DNA of 64,000 nt from Aphrophora alni (taxonomy: Eukaryota > Arthropoda > Insecta > Hemiptera > Aphrophoridae). A program made the translations under genes and the position numbers. The notes under the pieces were generated by a model that had not been told where the DNA came from, ran no database searches, and worked only from the letters and a program-made list of their open reading frames with translations. Positions 47,675 through 61,994 of the stretch are shown here, in pieces. The DNA lies in assembly GCA_963513935.1 (NCBI GenBank), contig OY740769.1:73425712-73489711 (forward strand), in the 5' to 3' direction. Each line of letters begins with the position of its first letter. Position 1 is the stretch's first letter.

Positions 47675-48845
47675 TTTTCCTACTTCTGAAGAAGAATTAT
47701 TATTGAAGTATTAAATAATGTATTAAGCCCAAGACGATCAAATGCAATCGTCAAATCAGTTACAGGTTATACAGTCTTCCAATCCAACAATATATCATGT
47801 GTCACAAAAGAATGAATCTCTAGTATTTGATGGCATGGAGTGTACTAATGACGGATTACAGTTGTTGGAGACGGCGATGAATATGCAGTTTTACAATAAA
47901 TTTTGACTAACGTATTAGCCATAGACAAATTTAATTATTATTAAATTTTAATTAAATTTTTTTGCTGGTAAAATAATTGTATAATTTGTTTAAACATTTT
48001 TTTCCGTTCTGGTAGACTCTTTTTGCAGTTTTTAAAACAAATTTTGTGTAAACAATATTTTTTGCACTAGTTGGAGCATAGGTATAGGCCAAAAACCATT
48101 TCGAATAATCACAAGTTGAAATTTCAACTGGGGGTAAAACAGATTTCATTAATCTATTTCAAAGACCGTTATAACTATTTGGAAATATAATTATTATAAG
48201 TTTTAGTTCCCAAAGCTTTTTTTGCATATTATTTAATGGGAAGTTTCAGTTCCAAATTCTATGAAGTAATTTTGTTGTAACATGATGCAATATTCTTCCT
48301 CTATCTGTCAAATGTAATCAGGAAACTCCACTCATATCGTTGTTATGTGTTGTGTATTTTTTTGAAGCGCACAGGTGTTAAAGCGATAAGAATCTGTGTA
48401 TAGCAAACGTGGGTAATGAAGAATAGTCGACTTATTTTACAAATTTGGTAAATTGTTTCCTTCAGTTCTTTTCATATCTCAGCGACAATATATACAGGGT
48501 GTTATCAATTAGAAAGTTAGTATTTGATTAAAACTTTACCATTTATGAGTTGAAAAATTATAAAAATAAATTGCTTTATAGATTTCAAAGTTAAAGGTTG
48601 TTTTAGTTTGAACGCCGCGGAGTGAAGCGACTCTTGAGTGTTCACTACGTGAAATATAACCTGAGCTGTGACTTCTAGATGCGTCGAGGTACTGAGTCTT
48701 TTTCATTAGGTGGGGGGGGGGAGTATACATTTTTTGGTATGCTTTGATCAAGCGTATCGCTCTGTTTTAGAGTCAGTTAAGCTTACGAATTTAAAAACAA
48801 CAAACAAAAGAAGTCAAATAAAATAAGAAACATTCATGATTTTGT
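47675..48845 (+). repeat. Duplicated unit, right copy, blocks 1 and 2
   Basis: 47675-47935 and 48227-48845 match 31800-32090 and 32847-33258. Relative to the left copy, about 230 bp (48310-48545) is extra within block 2, starting ATGTAATCAGGAAACTCC and containing TATACAGGGTGTTATC, a word frequent at insect transposon ends. Confidence 0.75.
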
Positions 48846-49000
48846 GTTATAAGGGAATGGTTAATTAATTCCATTTAACGGACACTTAATAGAACAATTA
48901 GACGTAAGTGAACATCAGTTGGATGTTAGTGAAGATCAAACAGAAATTCTTCACGTAAAATGTTGAAATGTAAGACACATTTTAATGATTGAAATGAGTC

Positions 49001-49006
<6 letters not shown>

Positions 49007-49052
<46 letters not shown>
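49007..49052. repeat. (TA)n microsatellite
   Basis: About 22 uninterrupted TA dinucleotides. Confidence 0.95.
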
Positions 49053-49055
<3 letters not shown>

Positions 49056-50511
49056 CTTTCCTAACGTGTTTATAGTAGAAGGAAATTAGAATATAAAAGT
49101 GAAGTAACTGGAAATTGATTTTTGTTTTTTTCTTCTTTTTATACATGGAATTGAGTGGGAAACAGAAAAAAATAGCAAAATCGGACTGAAATTGCGCTAG
49201 ATAAGTGAATTTTTGATACATTTTGAATGCATTGCTACACTATTTTTTAAATATCTCAAGCTCTATGGATTGTAGAGAATTTTTTTTTAAAATTACTCCC
49301 AAATAAAGGGACTATCGAAATGGTAGGTTATAGTAACATTAAGAGTACTTCCTAACCTTAACTAATTCGAATTTTTGGATTTATGATTTTTTTTCAATAA
49401 TAATGGAACAAAGAGGATAAAAAACATCAGATCTTCACGAAAATTGGTCAAAATATGTGTCTTCATAATAGAAATCGGTGGTAAAATTTGCAAAATAATT
49501 TTATTGTTTACTGCAACAGTATATTTAAAATAAAAATTGAAAGCATTGTAGTTTAATGAGAAGTGGTCGTAGAGTAAACTTCTTCTTTTAATTTTTTTTT
49601 TCTTTTTTTTTTTTTAATATCTGTTTATTTTACCTAATTTCTAGTGAACATGCAAGAATTTTTTTATTAAGGTATATAGTGCCCTTTTTAAATTTTTTTA
49701 TATTCATATTTTACTCTTTTGTTATTTTTCATATATACCGTATCTTTCTAACCAGATTGCCATAAATTTTTTTTTTGAAATGCCATTCTAAATCAAATAA
49801 ATATTCATAAAAAAATTTTCAACTAAATGTTGAAATTTCATAAATGGGTGACGTCGTTGTCTAGATCCGACCCCGATTTACTTCCACGTGTCTACCGCCG
49901 CGTCGTTAAGTTGTGTGTGTCTATATGTGACAAGATTTCAGTACCAGATTTCGGTTATTTTCAACTCAGCAGCTGCTCTATGCAAAGGAGAATATATTAT
50001 AAAAGACATTCAGTTTCAGTTCAACCGTTTCGGGGTTTTGTATACGGTGTCATGTGTGTATACACCTCTTCTTGCGTGTTCTCCTTTTGTCCAGCCTTTT
50101 GATGAGAAGAGAAACAGGAGCGCACGAGTCAGTCAGTCCTATTGTTGGGAGAACAGTTATATATTCACCGAACGCGAAATTTTCACGCCGCACAGTGGTT
50201 CAAAATGACGAAAATGTGGCAAACATTTTAAGACGTTATTCAAATTGAGTGGAAATTCGTTAATCGACTTTTTATGGTCGTTGATTAAAAATCTTTACTC
50301 AAAATTACAAAAACAAAATGGTGGATTCAAAATAATAACAAATGTATTATTTTAAGTAATAGGAAAACTGATTATTATTAAATGTGATTAACTATGTTTG
50401 TAAAAATAAAATACATATATGATTTTGAAATAACATTCTTCGGAAGATTGCGCTGATTATCTAAATTTTACATTGCACACTTCTAATTTACACATTTCAA
50501 CAATAACTTGG

Positions 50512-50670
50512 TGTGGAGGGGGGAGGGAGAAAAGTTTAAAAAATGAAAGGGGACAGCTATAAGAATGCTTTGTCCAGGGTGCAAGGTACCTGAAATTGGG
50601 TCCTGGGAGGAGGGTTTGGGGAAGAAAGATGGCAGTTGAGGTGAGATGAAGGTAAGTGAAAGGGTAGTGT
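50512..50670 (+). repeat. Purine-rich (G/A) tract
   Basis: About 160 bp dominated by G and A on the plus strand (GTGGAGGGGGGAGGGAGAAA, GGGAGGAGGGTTTGGGGAAG, GTGAGATGAAGGTAAGTG), contrasting with the surroundings. Low complexity; no coding claim. Confidence 0.6.
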
Positions 50671-50870
50671 AGAGGAACTGCAAATCACGTATATAATGTA
50701 CAGTAATAAGATTATAAATTCATACCTTAGGGTAACCATTACCTTCTCCAGAGAAACACAAGCTCTATATCAGATGAAGACTCAAAACGACTGTGTACGC
50801 AAGAAGTGTAAACCCAATCACTCGCGCGAGAAGGTTGAGCACGCGTGCGACCAAAGTATTAGGCGTATCC

Positions 50871-52104
50871 ACGTTATTGTTTATAAAGTTTCATTTTATG
50901 GTTTTGTAAGTCTTTGTTCATATTGGTAACAGTTTAATAACGAATAGGTATACTAATATTCCTATCAAATATTACAGGTTTGGTTTGTTGGAAATGAAGC
51001 TTGTTGGCTGTTTTTAGAAAAAAATATAGTTTTTGAGCCGAAAACTTTTTGTTTAGATGTGCTGCGAATTCTAATTCAGTGTCGGTGATAAATGATCAAT
51101 GTAAGTTGTAGTCTCAATTTATAGAAATTAAAATATAGATTTTGTGATCTTCCTCAGAAAATCATAAAATACCACCCACGGTACCCTAAAAATTTAAGTA
51201 ATTTGTAACATTTTTGACTCACAATATATATTACAAATATATGAAAGTAATTGATCTACAAATATCAAAATTGTTTAGACAGATTTAGTTACAATTTGGT
51301 ACATAGTTTTATAAACTACTGGACAATTCTGTTAATTAGAAAAATCTGCCGTTAAATTTCAAAATGATACTTGTCAATAAATATTCACTGGAACCATGGA
51401 TAGTATCATTACAATCATATTTAACTTATGCATGGCCTTGATGTATTTCCGCATTACTTAAAGAGAATCATTACAAAAAATGTGCAAACAATTATTTAAA
51501 TCAGTCGCCATTTTAATACTGTTCGACTGTATGAATTCGTCCCCACCCATTTCTTGTGACGTTTGTTGTTGTTTTTTTTGCGAGCTGGAGAGCGAATAAG
51601 CATTGTTTCCCACGATTGAAACATTCATGAAAGATAATCTATTTTTTGAATTGTTTAAAGTTTTTAAAGGGGAAGAGGTACAAACAAAAATTACAAAACT
51701 GTACAATTCCAGGAAGACATTAATGAAACGCTATGCAGCCGTTGGGGATCTCGATACTATCAACAACGGATAGTCTTTAAATGGATTTAGTCTTAGTTAT
51801 GTCTGAAAACGTCGTCTACACACTTTGAAATACGGCAATGTAATATGCTAGTATTTTACTATGGAAATCTAATCAAACTAATACGATTTTCTACAAGACT
51901 ATAAATTGATTTATCACATTTATATTTTATCCTTTAGACGTCTGGACGTTGAAAAAAGTTTTTCTTTATCTTCCATCAAAAGAAGAGTTTATTGAGAATG
52001 TATGGTGATCAATTGAGTTGACTGAGTTCTAGAAAGACAATGATTTCGAATATTTAGATGTTGGCTGTACTCTCCATCTATAACATCCGATCAGGGTGCG
52101 ACTT
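50871..52104 (+). repeat. Block-3 duplicate B (tandem partner of 52465-53702)
   Basis: Starts at ACGTTATTGTTTATAAAG and ends GGGTGCGACTT. It matches 52465-53702 throughout, including GACGTCTGGACGTTGAAAAA and the TCCATCAAAAGAAGAGTTTA stretch, and matches the second half of 31800-34555. It is more diverged from both than they are from each other, so it is the older copy or is evolving faster. Confidence 0.85.
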
Positions 52105-52107
52105 CTC

Positions 52108-53702
52108 GTAAATCTGGGGAAATCAGCCTGCTCTAGATTAAAACAGTTTGCATTTATTCTGCCTTTTGCCTATCTCCTATATTTCTATAGTTAATATTTC
52201 TAATAAACTACTTTTCCTACACTTCAATGAATAATGACACAAATGACTTCAAAAGAAAAAAACCTTTTACCCATTTCAAAGTAGAGGTTGTTTTCACGTG
52301 AGAAAGGAAAAATACACGTTCACACTTTTAATAAATGTGTGTGTGAAAGTATTTCTAACATGATTAGGTTATACCTGGGAACCTTGGATTTCCGTTTCAT
52401 AAGAATTTGTCGTGGCGACTTAGTCACACGTCTCAATAAAAAATTTAATCAAATTATATTATCTACGTTATTGTTTAAAGTTTCATTTTTTAGTTTTGTA
52501 ATCTTTGTTCGTATTGGTAACAGTTTAATAACGAATAGGTATACTAATATTCCTATCAAATATTACAGGTTGGGTTTGTTGGAAATGAAGCTTGTTGGCT
52601 GTTTTTATAGTTAATTGAGTAGACAACTTTTTCTTTAGATGTGCTGCGAGTTCTAATTCAGTGTCAGTGATAAATGATCAATGAGTAAGTTGTCGTTTCA
52701 ATATTATATAATTTTAACATATAAATTGTAGATTTTGTGATCTTCCTCGTTCGAGACCATAAAATACCATCCACCGTACCCAATGGGAATAATTTGTAAC
52801 ATCTTTGACTCATTGTGTATATTACATACGTGTCAGTAAATGATATACAAATAGGCCTACCACTATTGTTTAGACATATTTGGTTTAAATGTTTTACATA
52901 GTTTTATAAACTACTGGACAATTCTGAGAATCATAAAAATATGTCGTTAAATTTCAAAATGATATTTCTCAATACGTATTCACTCGAACCATGGATCATT
53001 ACAACCATATTATCGTATGCATGGCCTTGGTGAATTTCAGCATTACTTAAATAGAATCATTATAAAAAATGTTCAAATAATGATTTAAATCTGTCGCCAC
53101 TTTAGAACTGTTTGACTGTTTTTTTTTGTTTTTTTTTTTTTTGCGGGTAGGGTCGTAACAAGCAAAACGAATCATTCAAGTCAGATAACGTATGTTTTGA
53201 TTGTTTAAGGATTTTTAAGGGGAAGAGGTACAAACAAAAATTACAAAACTATATAATTCCAGGAAGTCATTAATGAAAACGGTATGCAGCCGTTGGGATG
53301 TCGATAATATACATCCGGACTTTCAAACAATTAAAAATTTGTTTTAATGGATTTCGTCTTAGTTAGATCTGAAACGGAATATGTTCTAGTTTATTCTTCC
53401 ATTTTAAAATTTAAAACGTTGTCTACACACTTTGAAACACTGGAATGTAATATGCTAGTATTTTACTATGGAAATCTAATCAAACTAATACGATTTTCTA
53501 CAAGACTATAAATTGATTTATCACATTTATATTTTATCCTTTAGACGTCTGGACGTTGAAAAAAGTTTTTCTTTATCTTCCATCAAAAGAAGAGTTTATT
53601 GAAAATGTATGGTGATCAATTGAGTTGACTGAGTTCTAGAAAGACAATGATTTCGATGTTGGCTGTACTCTCCATCTATAACATCCGATCAAGGTGCGAC
53701 TT
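52108..53702 (+). repeat. Block-3 duplicate C (best match to left copy)
   Basis: 52108-53470 matches 33262-34555 closely. 52465-53702 matches B. The left copy lacks about 90 bp present here (TTCATTTTTTAGTTTTGTAA through ACGAATAGG). The frame at 52288-52614 parallels that at 33442 but also opens with TTG and diverges by indels, so it is not treated as a gene. Confidence 0.85.
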
Positions 53703-56700
53703 TGATTTTAGATATATGAAGAGTTATCAAGGAGTTGCTTCCCCTGGAATTTTTATTGTCTTTAATGTGAAAATCTGAAAATTAGTATTCTGCTCTATGG
53801 AAATATCATCCTAATAACAATATTTTATTATCACGATCTCAGAATATTCAATGGACAGTCGGGAACGGAATATTATTCCAAAGTGTAACAATTAGGCCTA
53901 ATTGTTTTAACCCTAGACGTAGTAGCACAGTATGAGACAGAACAATATCGTTGTAAGATAATTTATAAATTGTATAACATTAATCATAATTTATGTCAGA
54001 ATTGTCACCAGATTTTATGGATTATTTTGTAGCCGAATATTTTGATACGTTGAAGGTGAAGAGTCTGTTATCAGGTATTTATATCGCTCTTGAAATGATC
54101 CTCGTCCTTGTACTATACACTTGCATAAGTTTTGTTAAAAATATATGAAATATTCTTCTTCGACCTAAGGTTAAAATAAAAGTAATAAAATAGTAAACTA
54201 ATTTAATACTTTTACTTTCTAATAATGTAATCAAGAAGTATTTTGATGGACAAAACTAGAATTGAGCTTTGGTGTCGTTTCTCTATGTTTTTGACCCCTT
54301 ATCTAGACCATTTTGAAATTATGCTAATTTAATTTTTGTCTCGCATTATCTTAAAAAGCAGATTGGATACAATTTTTATACTCTTAAGTCCATTGAATTA
54401 TATAATCATAACAGGTAAGTAATATGGGACAAATAGATTTTATTAAAAACTGAAGTCGTCGTGCAGACGCAATTTCGCATAAAACACTGTTTGGAGAAAA
54501 CCAGAATCCGATAACCGAACACCACTTCCTTGGTGGGAAGAGGGGCATAAAAGGTTTATTATTCTTTAACTCTGTTAATACCACAATACCATAAAATGTT
54601 GAGGTTTTGAATTTTTAGATTTAAAAAATATTTCTACCATAAAAATTGACCAGAGTACGATATTTAAAAAGTGAGCATGTTACGGACTTTCAACAATTTT
54701 TCGCTGATTAGAGGGAAAATAAGAATCTAATTACAAATTCTTAAGATATCATTTTTGTTAAGCTTAAAATTGTGTACAATTTCTGAAATATATTTATATT
54801 GTGTGTAATCAGCGTAAAACTATTTACTAATTAAATTGACCATGTTTTTTTAGATTTCAAATCCATTTTTCGTAGATTCTTGTCTAACCCAAGGAAGGAG
54901 GGTACAATAATATAACGTTTATTATAGCTGGACGCATTTACTTAAACCTATAAAATGTACAGATTATGTTAAATTTTGATTGGAGTATGGGTTAATCATT
55001 GTTTTGGATGTAACTGGAAAGTCATAGCTCATCAACTATTTTAAATTTCGGTTGATTATTTAATTTATTCTAAGCTCCCATCTATAGAGTTGGGAACAGA
55101 AAAAATCGTTTGTGGATATCCGAAAAATGATTCAGATTACGTCAAAGCACGAATCCAAACACACGAATCAACTACACGTGTCTCAATATATTGTTATTCT
55201 ATTGTTTCAGTCTATTTTGTTTTGTTTAAGTCAATCTTTTTCGTCCCCCCTTTTTCTCTACTCTTCTAACGCCTATGTATTCTTTCTATTTTTCTATCTG
55301 TCTTGTTGCCCTGTTTTAGCTTAATTTTTTACGATTACTAAATTTTAATTTATTTCTTTTCCACTACCGTTCTGCTCTGATTTCCATCTTTCATTGTCTT
55401 ATTGTGTTTCTAGTCATCTTCTCGTATTCCTTTCTAATAAATATTCATCTTTCGTGTAAAATATTAGTTTATGTCTTCAAATATATGTATGTGTATGTTT
55501 TACCTGTAAGTGTGTATTTTTTTTTTAAATCAAGCTTTTACTTTTTGTATATTATGCTTACATTTTTAATACCGCATAATGGTATACTAATTCTCTTGTT
55601 CCACGTATTTGAAATAAATCGGAACAGTGTGCTGTGAAATAGTGATCTTAGAGTAGGTCATTTAAATCCATCCTCAAAGATATTGACCACTTGACTCTAT
55701 AGGGGGAATCACGAGTTGTTAGACCAGGCTAAGTTCATTTGCATACAGTCGATAACTAACTGTTTATATACTTCCTTTCTATGTACCTACCCAAGATTTT
55801 CATTTTCTCACTTACAAGTGGGGTAGAGAAAGTTCTGTGATGGTTTTTGTGTAAATTTCCGCTTTAGAATCTCAAAATCCAATAAGAATGTTTTAATTTT
55901 TATCAATTGGTTTTTTGTTTATAATGCCTATGGTTTTGATGAGTAAAAAATCTATGTTGTGCTTTTCGTGGAAATATCTATTTTGGAGAACTGTCGAGTC
56001 CAAACGTATTTATGTCAGTTTACCAGTCGTCTGGTTAGCTTTTCTGAAATGGACGAATCTGATTAAAGTTTACTCGACCGTAATACCCAAAACGTATTAA
56101 TCCTTATCTCTCTAAAAATGTTGGGGAATTAAATAAACCATGTAGGCTACTGTGGCTTTGAATTACGGCGAATTGGTCAAATATGAAGGTTTATGATCAA
56201 AGTACCGAAAGTAAACAACATCATTTTTCGTAGGTAAATATATTTTTTAAACACACCAAATGAACCCTCCTCGACATTTGTTTGGGCCACAAAACCTTTA
56301 AATTTCACTCCAACATTATATATATATATATATCATTTGGGTTTATTTCACTGTTTGTCCCAAGTCTCAATTTGAAATTGGTTTTATAAATGGATGTGTA
56401 AGGATGTAAATATTTACGCTGAATTTAACTTATTTATACCGTTATCTTTTACAGATTTTATCTGATTTTGTACACTGTACTGACGACTTCATCCGGTATG
56501 ACTTAAATTTAGTATGAAGATAGTTATGATTAAGACCTTGGACTAGTTCATTCAGGAGGGGAAGCAGTTGTCTCTCTCACTCATATTACATTACGTAGTA
56601 TCAGAACTGTTTTTACCTGGTATAAGATTATACGAGGAAAATATTGAAATGGTTGTAACATAAAAAAAAAAAATCTAATATTGCGAAACAAAACTCTTAT

Positions 56701-59700
56701 AATTATTGTCCCAGGAGATTTTTAAGATTTCATCCTAGAAATAAATATACGCAAATACAATACCAACAAGGACAGAAACGACTATTGACAAAGTTGCACA
56801 TATCGATTTGTAAAAATAATAAAATTACTTGAATAACTATTACACAAACATTGCATTAACTTTTTTCACACACAAACTGTACCAAGTAACAAACCGTATT
56901 CGGCACAAAATTTGAAATAAATGCCAGTTTAGAAGCCATATTTTTCTTAAGTTAAATCATCAAGAAGGCTGTTTTAGACTGTAAAAAATGATTTGTTTCG
57001 ATCAAATTTTATAGCTTTGTTTATCACACTTATGACTCGAACAAGTGTGCCAAATAGAATGTAAAAGTAAATTACGGGTTGTGAGTGCAGGAAAAACAAA
57101 ATGTAACTAACAGCGTTGAATGTTCCTTTCAGTTCTTCCAATTTACTTTCAAACTGTGATTTTATTTATGTTTGGCACATTAAGGTAACTCACAAACCTT
57201 AGAATGTATAACTAAGTATATGTAAAATCAATAATCTTTACATTTCACTATAATTTCATCCAAATCACCAAGGCTGATTTTGAAATAATCGACTTTCTAA
57301 ATCGGCATATATGAAAGTCGACATTTTGGGAGAGATGACCCAAAATGTTTATTCGGGTCATTTGGGGATATATTTTATTAAATTCGTTAGAGCCAGTTTT
57401 AAGAAAACTGAAATTTTAAGTTATGGTCTTATGGCACATACTACAAAAGAATTACACAAAATCGAAATTGCTTGGAGATACTGCTAAAATGTACCTACAA
57501 CCAAATTTGGTCAAAATTTATCCAACAGTTTGAGTTGTAGCATATTATAGACGGACATAATTTTCACTCAGTATTTTTTGGAGCAATGTTTCTATACTTA
57601 ATGTATTTGAGGAAGTAAAAATGAAACAAACAGTCGAAACACTCAAGAGGTCAATTTACTTAAAGCCTGCACTTGTATGACGGTGAAGATGTTACAGCCT
57701 GGAGTTTAGTCCTGTTACAGAAGTCCTACGTTAGCCACGTCCTTTGGTATGATTTTGTTTTTGTTGTGGTTGTTAATAGCTTCAAATCTTATCTATCACT
57801 AAAATAACCCAGATATCAATGACACAGATTATTTCTTTCTGAATGTATTACTTCTGTACTTTTTCCATGAAGATAGTATAAAGTCACGTAATTTTATAAT
57901 TTGAAAAATTGAAAATTGATATTAGTAACACTAAATCAGTACCTTAATTAGGACTACTATAATAATGAAAAAAAAAATATATAGATAATTTTAAAACTAC
58001 ACTGGTTCAGCAATGACACAAGCACTGCCTGTTCAATCAATCGACTGCAAACTGGTAGACTAATAACACTATTTATCAAAATGACATTATTAACAGAAAT
58101 TAGTCCAATATTTTACCACCTGAAAAATTCAAGTAAATACACTTGAAAAGCACTAAATAAAAATCAATTCAACGCCCATTAATTTAAAATAAAAATGTAC
58201 ACTACGTAGATGCAAACACGCGTACAAACCAATCTCATCCATAGTATTCTACATTACAGTATCAATTGATATTATCCAATAATGAGAATAATTAATCTAC
58301 ATATACGAATCATAATCTCGTATATATAGTCAAATAAGTTAATAAAACGCATAGATTGCCTCTGCTTTTTCCTTAAAAGCTCAGCGCTATTGACACAAAC
58401 TTTATCATAGTAGAGATAAGACTAGTCGCCTAGTTCAAGGTTGAACAAATCTTATTGGCTATGATACAGCGTAATTGAGATTATTGAGGATGTATACTTT
58501 TAAAATTCGCTAGTTTCACGACTTAGACAGTAATTAAAATATCGATATTTAAAATATATATGGTATTATTTACCATAGTACTTACCCAGCCCATCATAAA
58601 ATATAATACAAGCAGATCCGAACATTGTAGGAAATCAATGCGTCTTATCTACTAACCTAACCTAACGGGACTCGTAGATGTGTATACCGTCTTTAGTGGC
58701 TTCGCTCGTGTCAGCAACTCGATTCTGGTGGGCCTCGAAGCTTCAGTAGGTGAAATCCTGCCGGATCTTGTATCTATACGAGTATTACATTTTTTCACAG
58801 GGTTCGAAATTACATTTTCGACATTAACTTCCCCTATTTGATCCAAATTAAAAACACGAACATCGACCGAGCATATTTTCCAACTTATTTATTAGTAGTT
58901 GGTATTTCCTTGAACAATCGATAACACTCGGCCTCCTGATATGCTGGCGTGATAGGACAAGAATTTCATTTCATGAGATTACTGAATTATTATAGACTTG
59001 TGCTACTGGACAAGTTGAACGAAATGAGCTGTTATACGCTAGTTTAGAATCCACCGGTGTGAAGAAACTTTAAAAAATCCTTGCAAACTGTCGCCATTTA
59101 GCCTAAATAGTTGCAGACCTTTTTTTAAATGATAATAAATACGTAAAAGAATAATTATTGTTATTGAATTCAATATTAGATATATTTATAATATATAAAA
59201 TCAATTGTCTAAAATTACTTAAATCTAAAATTTGATTTAATCATGACTTGATGTATCTACTATTAAATTTATTACTACAGATTTGTGTTTCAAATTATGA
59301 GATAAAAATTGATTTATTTTAGGAATAACTATCTACAGAATAACATATATTGGATGCAGATTTGTAAGGTGCAATATGTAATTTGTAAGATTTGTACTAT
59401 GATATTCTGTCTATAGGAGAGACGTAATTCCTACAAAACCATTTAAAATCAGCGCCATTTTAAAATTAGCAACCAATTTTTTTAACACATATTTGTCCGA
59501 GCTACTGTGAAAATGTTGAAGTATGATACATACGTGTTTTTAATGAAAATACGGATAAAATTGCGACTGCTAGACAAAAGTGTTTTAAAGGGTCATGATA
59601 ATGTCTCATTTATTGGTCTGGGGTTTTAACTTTTTAATGTGGGAAAGTGTAATAGTTGTCTAACATTATTAGTAGGTGTATAAGGGGGACTGTCAAAGTG

Positions 59701-61602
59701 TTTAGAAAATGATTGTGGGTTATTCAATTTTTTTCATGTTTTTAAAATATATATTGTAAATTGGTCTCCATAATAAATAACTATACTACGGAAGGAAGAG
59801 ATTAGTAAAAATTGCAGGATAATCTATTCAGCCTTTTGGTCTGTGAAACGTACGTCTTGGACTTACGGTTATCCTTTGTTTCTTTGTGTATCTGATATTT
59901 GATAAGTTTAAATCAACAAATTTGTTAAAGTTATTTTTAATTGTCATCTATATTCTAACGATAAATATTATATTATAATAATTGAAATATTATATAAATC
60001 AAAATTATGAATTAATTAGTCATACCTTGGATTGTCAACACATAAGGAAAGTTATTAATGATGAAGTCCAACTATACTTTTTAACATTAACTCTGAAATA
60101 TCTAATTTTATTTGAATTTATTTTCCAATTACGTTTGTTTTTTATTTTACACTATTTGCTCAGGGGGAGCTCTTTAATGAACAATTAATACAGTGAGTGA
60201 AATTTTAATAATACAGAGAATTGCAATTTTAACAATTTAGTTTCCAATTAAAGTCTACAATTAGTACAATACCAAATCCACTTTTGTTGTATTCCTATGT
60301 AAGTAATCCAGTGCTGATAGTTGAGTGAAGAACTTTCACTTTATTACTTGTTAATGATGTTCACCAAACACTACACTGTACTACGTGATTTATCAATAAT
60401 ATGATTCACTTCCAATTACCATGAAGATGCACTCAACACTTTGTAGATGTACCTCTTTAGTACTGCAACGAAGATTACTAAGGTGTTAAATACTTTTACT
60501 TTGTAAAAACAAACACGGTTAAAACATACGTGTTAAAAAACAATTATTACTTTTCTATTACTAAAACTGGAATTATAACTTATAGGAAATACCAATTTCT
60601 ACATTAGCAATACTTTTGGCGTTACTTCGCCGACCCCTATGTTGTGAGTTTTTCCCTAAGACTCCCTATATAATTTTTACTTTGTCGATGCTAAAAAATA
60701 CTTATTCCCTCTCTCTTAATTTACTTTAACCAATGAACGTAAGCAGCTACTTTTTGTCAGCCAATCAAATTTTAATGTTTCAAAATTGTGACCGTTTAGA
60801 AAACTGTTGTCCCGTTACATTTTATGAGTTTTGTGTGTGATTGTCCTTAAGTTTCTAATATTATAGTTATTTATGACTTAATTGCCTACAATGATTCTGG
60901 GTCTAATTTAAGTGTTTTTCTCTTTTTTTCTTCAAAATTGTGAATGGTGTTCTGACTGATTTATAACATATCCCCCTAACGCTTCACCTTTGTCGGTAAT
61001 CACAAAAAGTTTAACATGTGTCCAACAAATGTATCTATTTCTATATTCTTTTTAAAATATTAGAACATTACTTGAAAGCTTATTGATTTCGTTATAATAT
61101 ACTTTGAAAAGTTGAAACGTAATGCGGCTTCTATTTAGCTAAGCACAAGCCGCATCGATAATCATATCCAATAAGGCAGAAAGTTACATCTTATAAACTG
61201 ACAGGTCCTTGTTATCATGTAATTGAGTTGTCGTGGCAACCATTTCAATACAAACTTAAGTTTTATAATGGAACAAGGTCGGATTTGTTTCAATATAAAT
61301 CCATACTAACAAGTGGAAATTTGCATAGAATAGATTTACTAGTAGGCCTACGAACGTGTTTCCGAAACAACACCCTCCAATATTAATTTTAAACCGGGTC
61401 CAACAACCTTCATAATTCTCACCGTATTCCCATTTTGTTTAGTGAATTACTTATATTATGATAGTTCTTATAGAAATTCTGACACCGACTATATGATAAA
61501 CCCATCGATCCCGTAGGAAAAATTTAACAACTTTATTGGTTCAAATATGTGTTTTTTCGGTGTGTATTTAAACCTTCAAAAATTCCATCAAAGATTATAT
61601 TA
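53703..61602. other. Long gene-poor stretch
   Basis: I found no supported gene in this 7.9 kb. 55200-55320 is pyrimidine-rich. CATTTTGGGAGAGATGACCC with AAAATG (57321-57346) is a 9-bp-stem hairpin. (TA)n lies at 56317-56331. 58652-58846 is a CpG-containing island whose minus frame starts MDQIGEVNVENVISNP and ends LKTVYTSTSPVRLG; it lacks a recognised domain but looks less random than its surroundings and could be a transposon remnant. Other short frames are AT-driven. Confidence 0.4.
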
Positions 61603-61605
61603 TCA

Positions 61606-61646
<41 letters not shown>
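61606..61646. repeat. (TA)n microsatellite at the Helitron 5' end
   Basis: About 18 TA dinucleotides immediately after TCACTG. AT-rich 5' ends are common in Helitrons; expansion here may have altered the original terminus. Confidence 0.85.
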
Positions 61647-61649
<3 letters not shown>

Positions 61650-61962
61650 GGCTTTGTCCTGACTGATTGATTGAATGAATGACTGACAGAGAATCAACGT
61701 AGAGCAAAAACCAACAAAGATATTGATACCAAAATTTAAAAGCATATTTGCATGAGGTCATAGACGCTCACTAAGAAAGAAAGTTTGCGAAATTTTAATT
61801 TTAAAGGGTATTAAATACAAAAAGAAAAACAAATTTTATTAAGCAACTAGGCTGATTATAAAGTTTATTCTCTTAGAATAGGTCAAGTTGTTTCTCGATT
61901 CTAAACCAAATGTATAAATATACTATGCTATGTGTACTTTAGGTACAGATCTAAACTTGCAC

Positions 61963-61994
61963 GCATGCAGGTATTCTTTTGTATACCTGCATGC
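61963..61994. repeat. Perfect 12-bp-stem hairpin
   Basis: GCATGCAGGTAT (61963-61974) and ATACCTGCATGC (61983-61994) with an 8-nt loop, inside the Helitron. Confidence 0.7.

Larger units (their letters stand above)
48846..50870. other. Sequence separating right-copy blocks 2 and 3
   Basis: Absent from the left copy. Contains a (TA)n tract at 49007-49052, T-rich runs near 49585-49615, a less AT-rich, CpG-containing patch at 49850-50230 and a purine-rich patch at 50512-50670. Near 49993 TATAAAAG is followed by CATTCAGTTTCAGTT, initiator-like words but too close for a classical TATA promoter. Three overlapping frames at 49827-50248 have no recognisable product. Confidence 0.4.

Noticed and set aside
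48982..49221. Frame with a long IYIYIY stretch (also at 61533-61745)
   Set aside because: These are translations of (TA)n microsatellites.
49827..50248. Three overlapping plus-strand frames of 64-106 codons
   Set aside because: Mutually overlapping frames in a less AT-rich patch are expected by chance from fewer stop codons. None has a recognised motif or splice signals at its edges.
58652..58846. 64-codon minus frame ending TVYTSTSPVRLG
   Set aside because: It looks less random than neighbouring frames but I could not tie it to a family or splice structure. Described only in the region entry.
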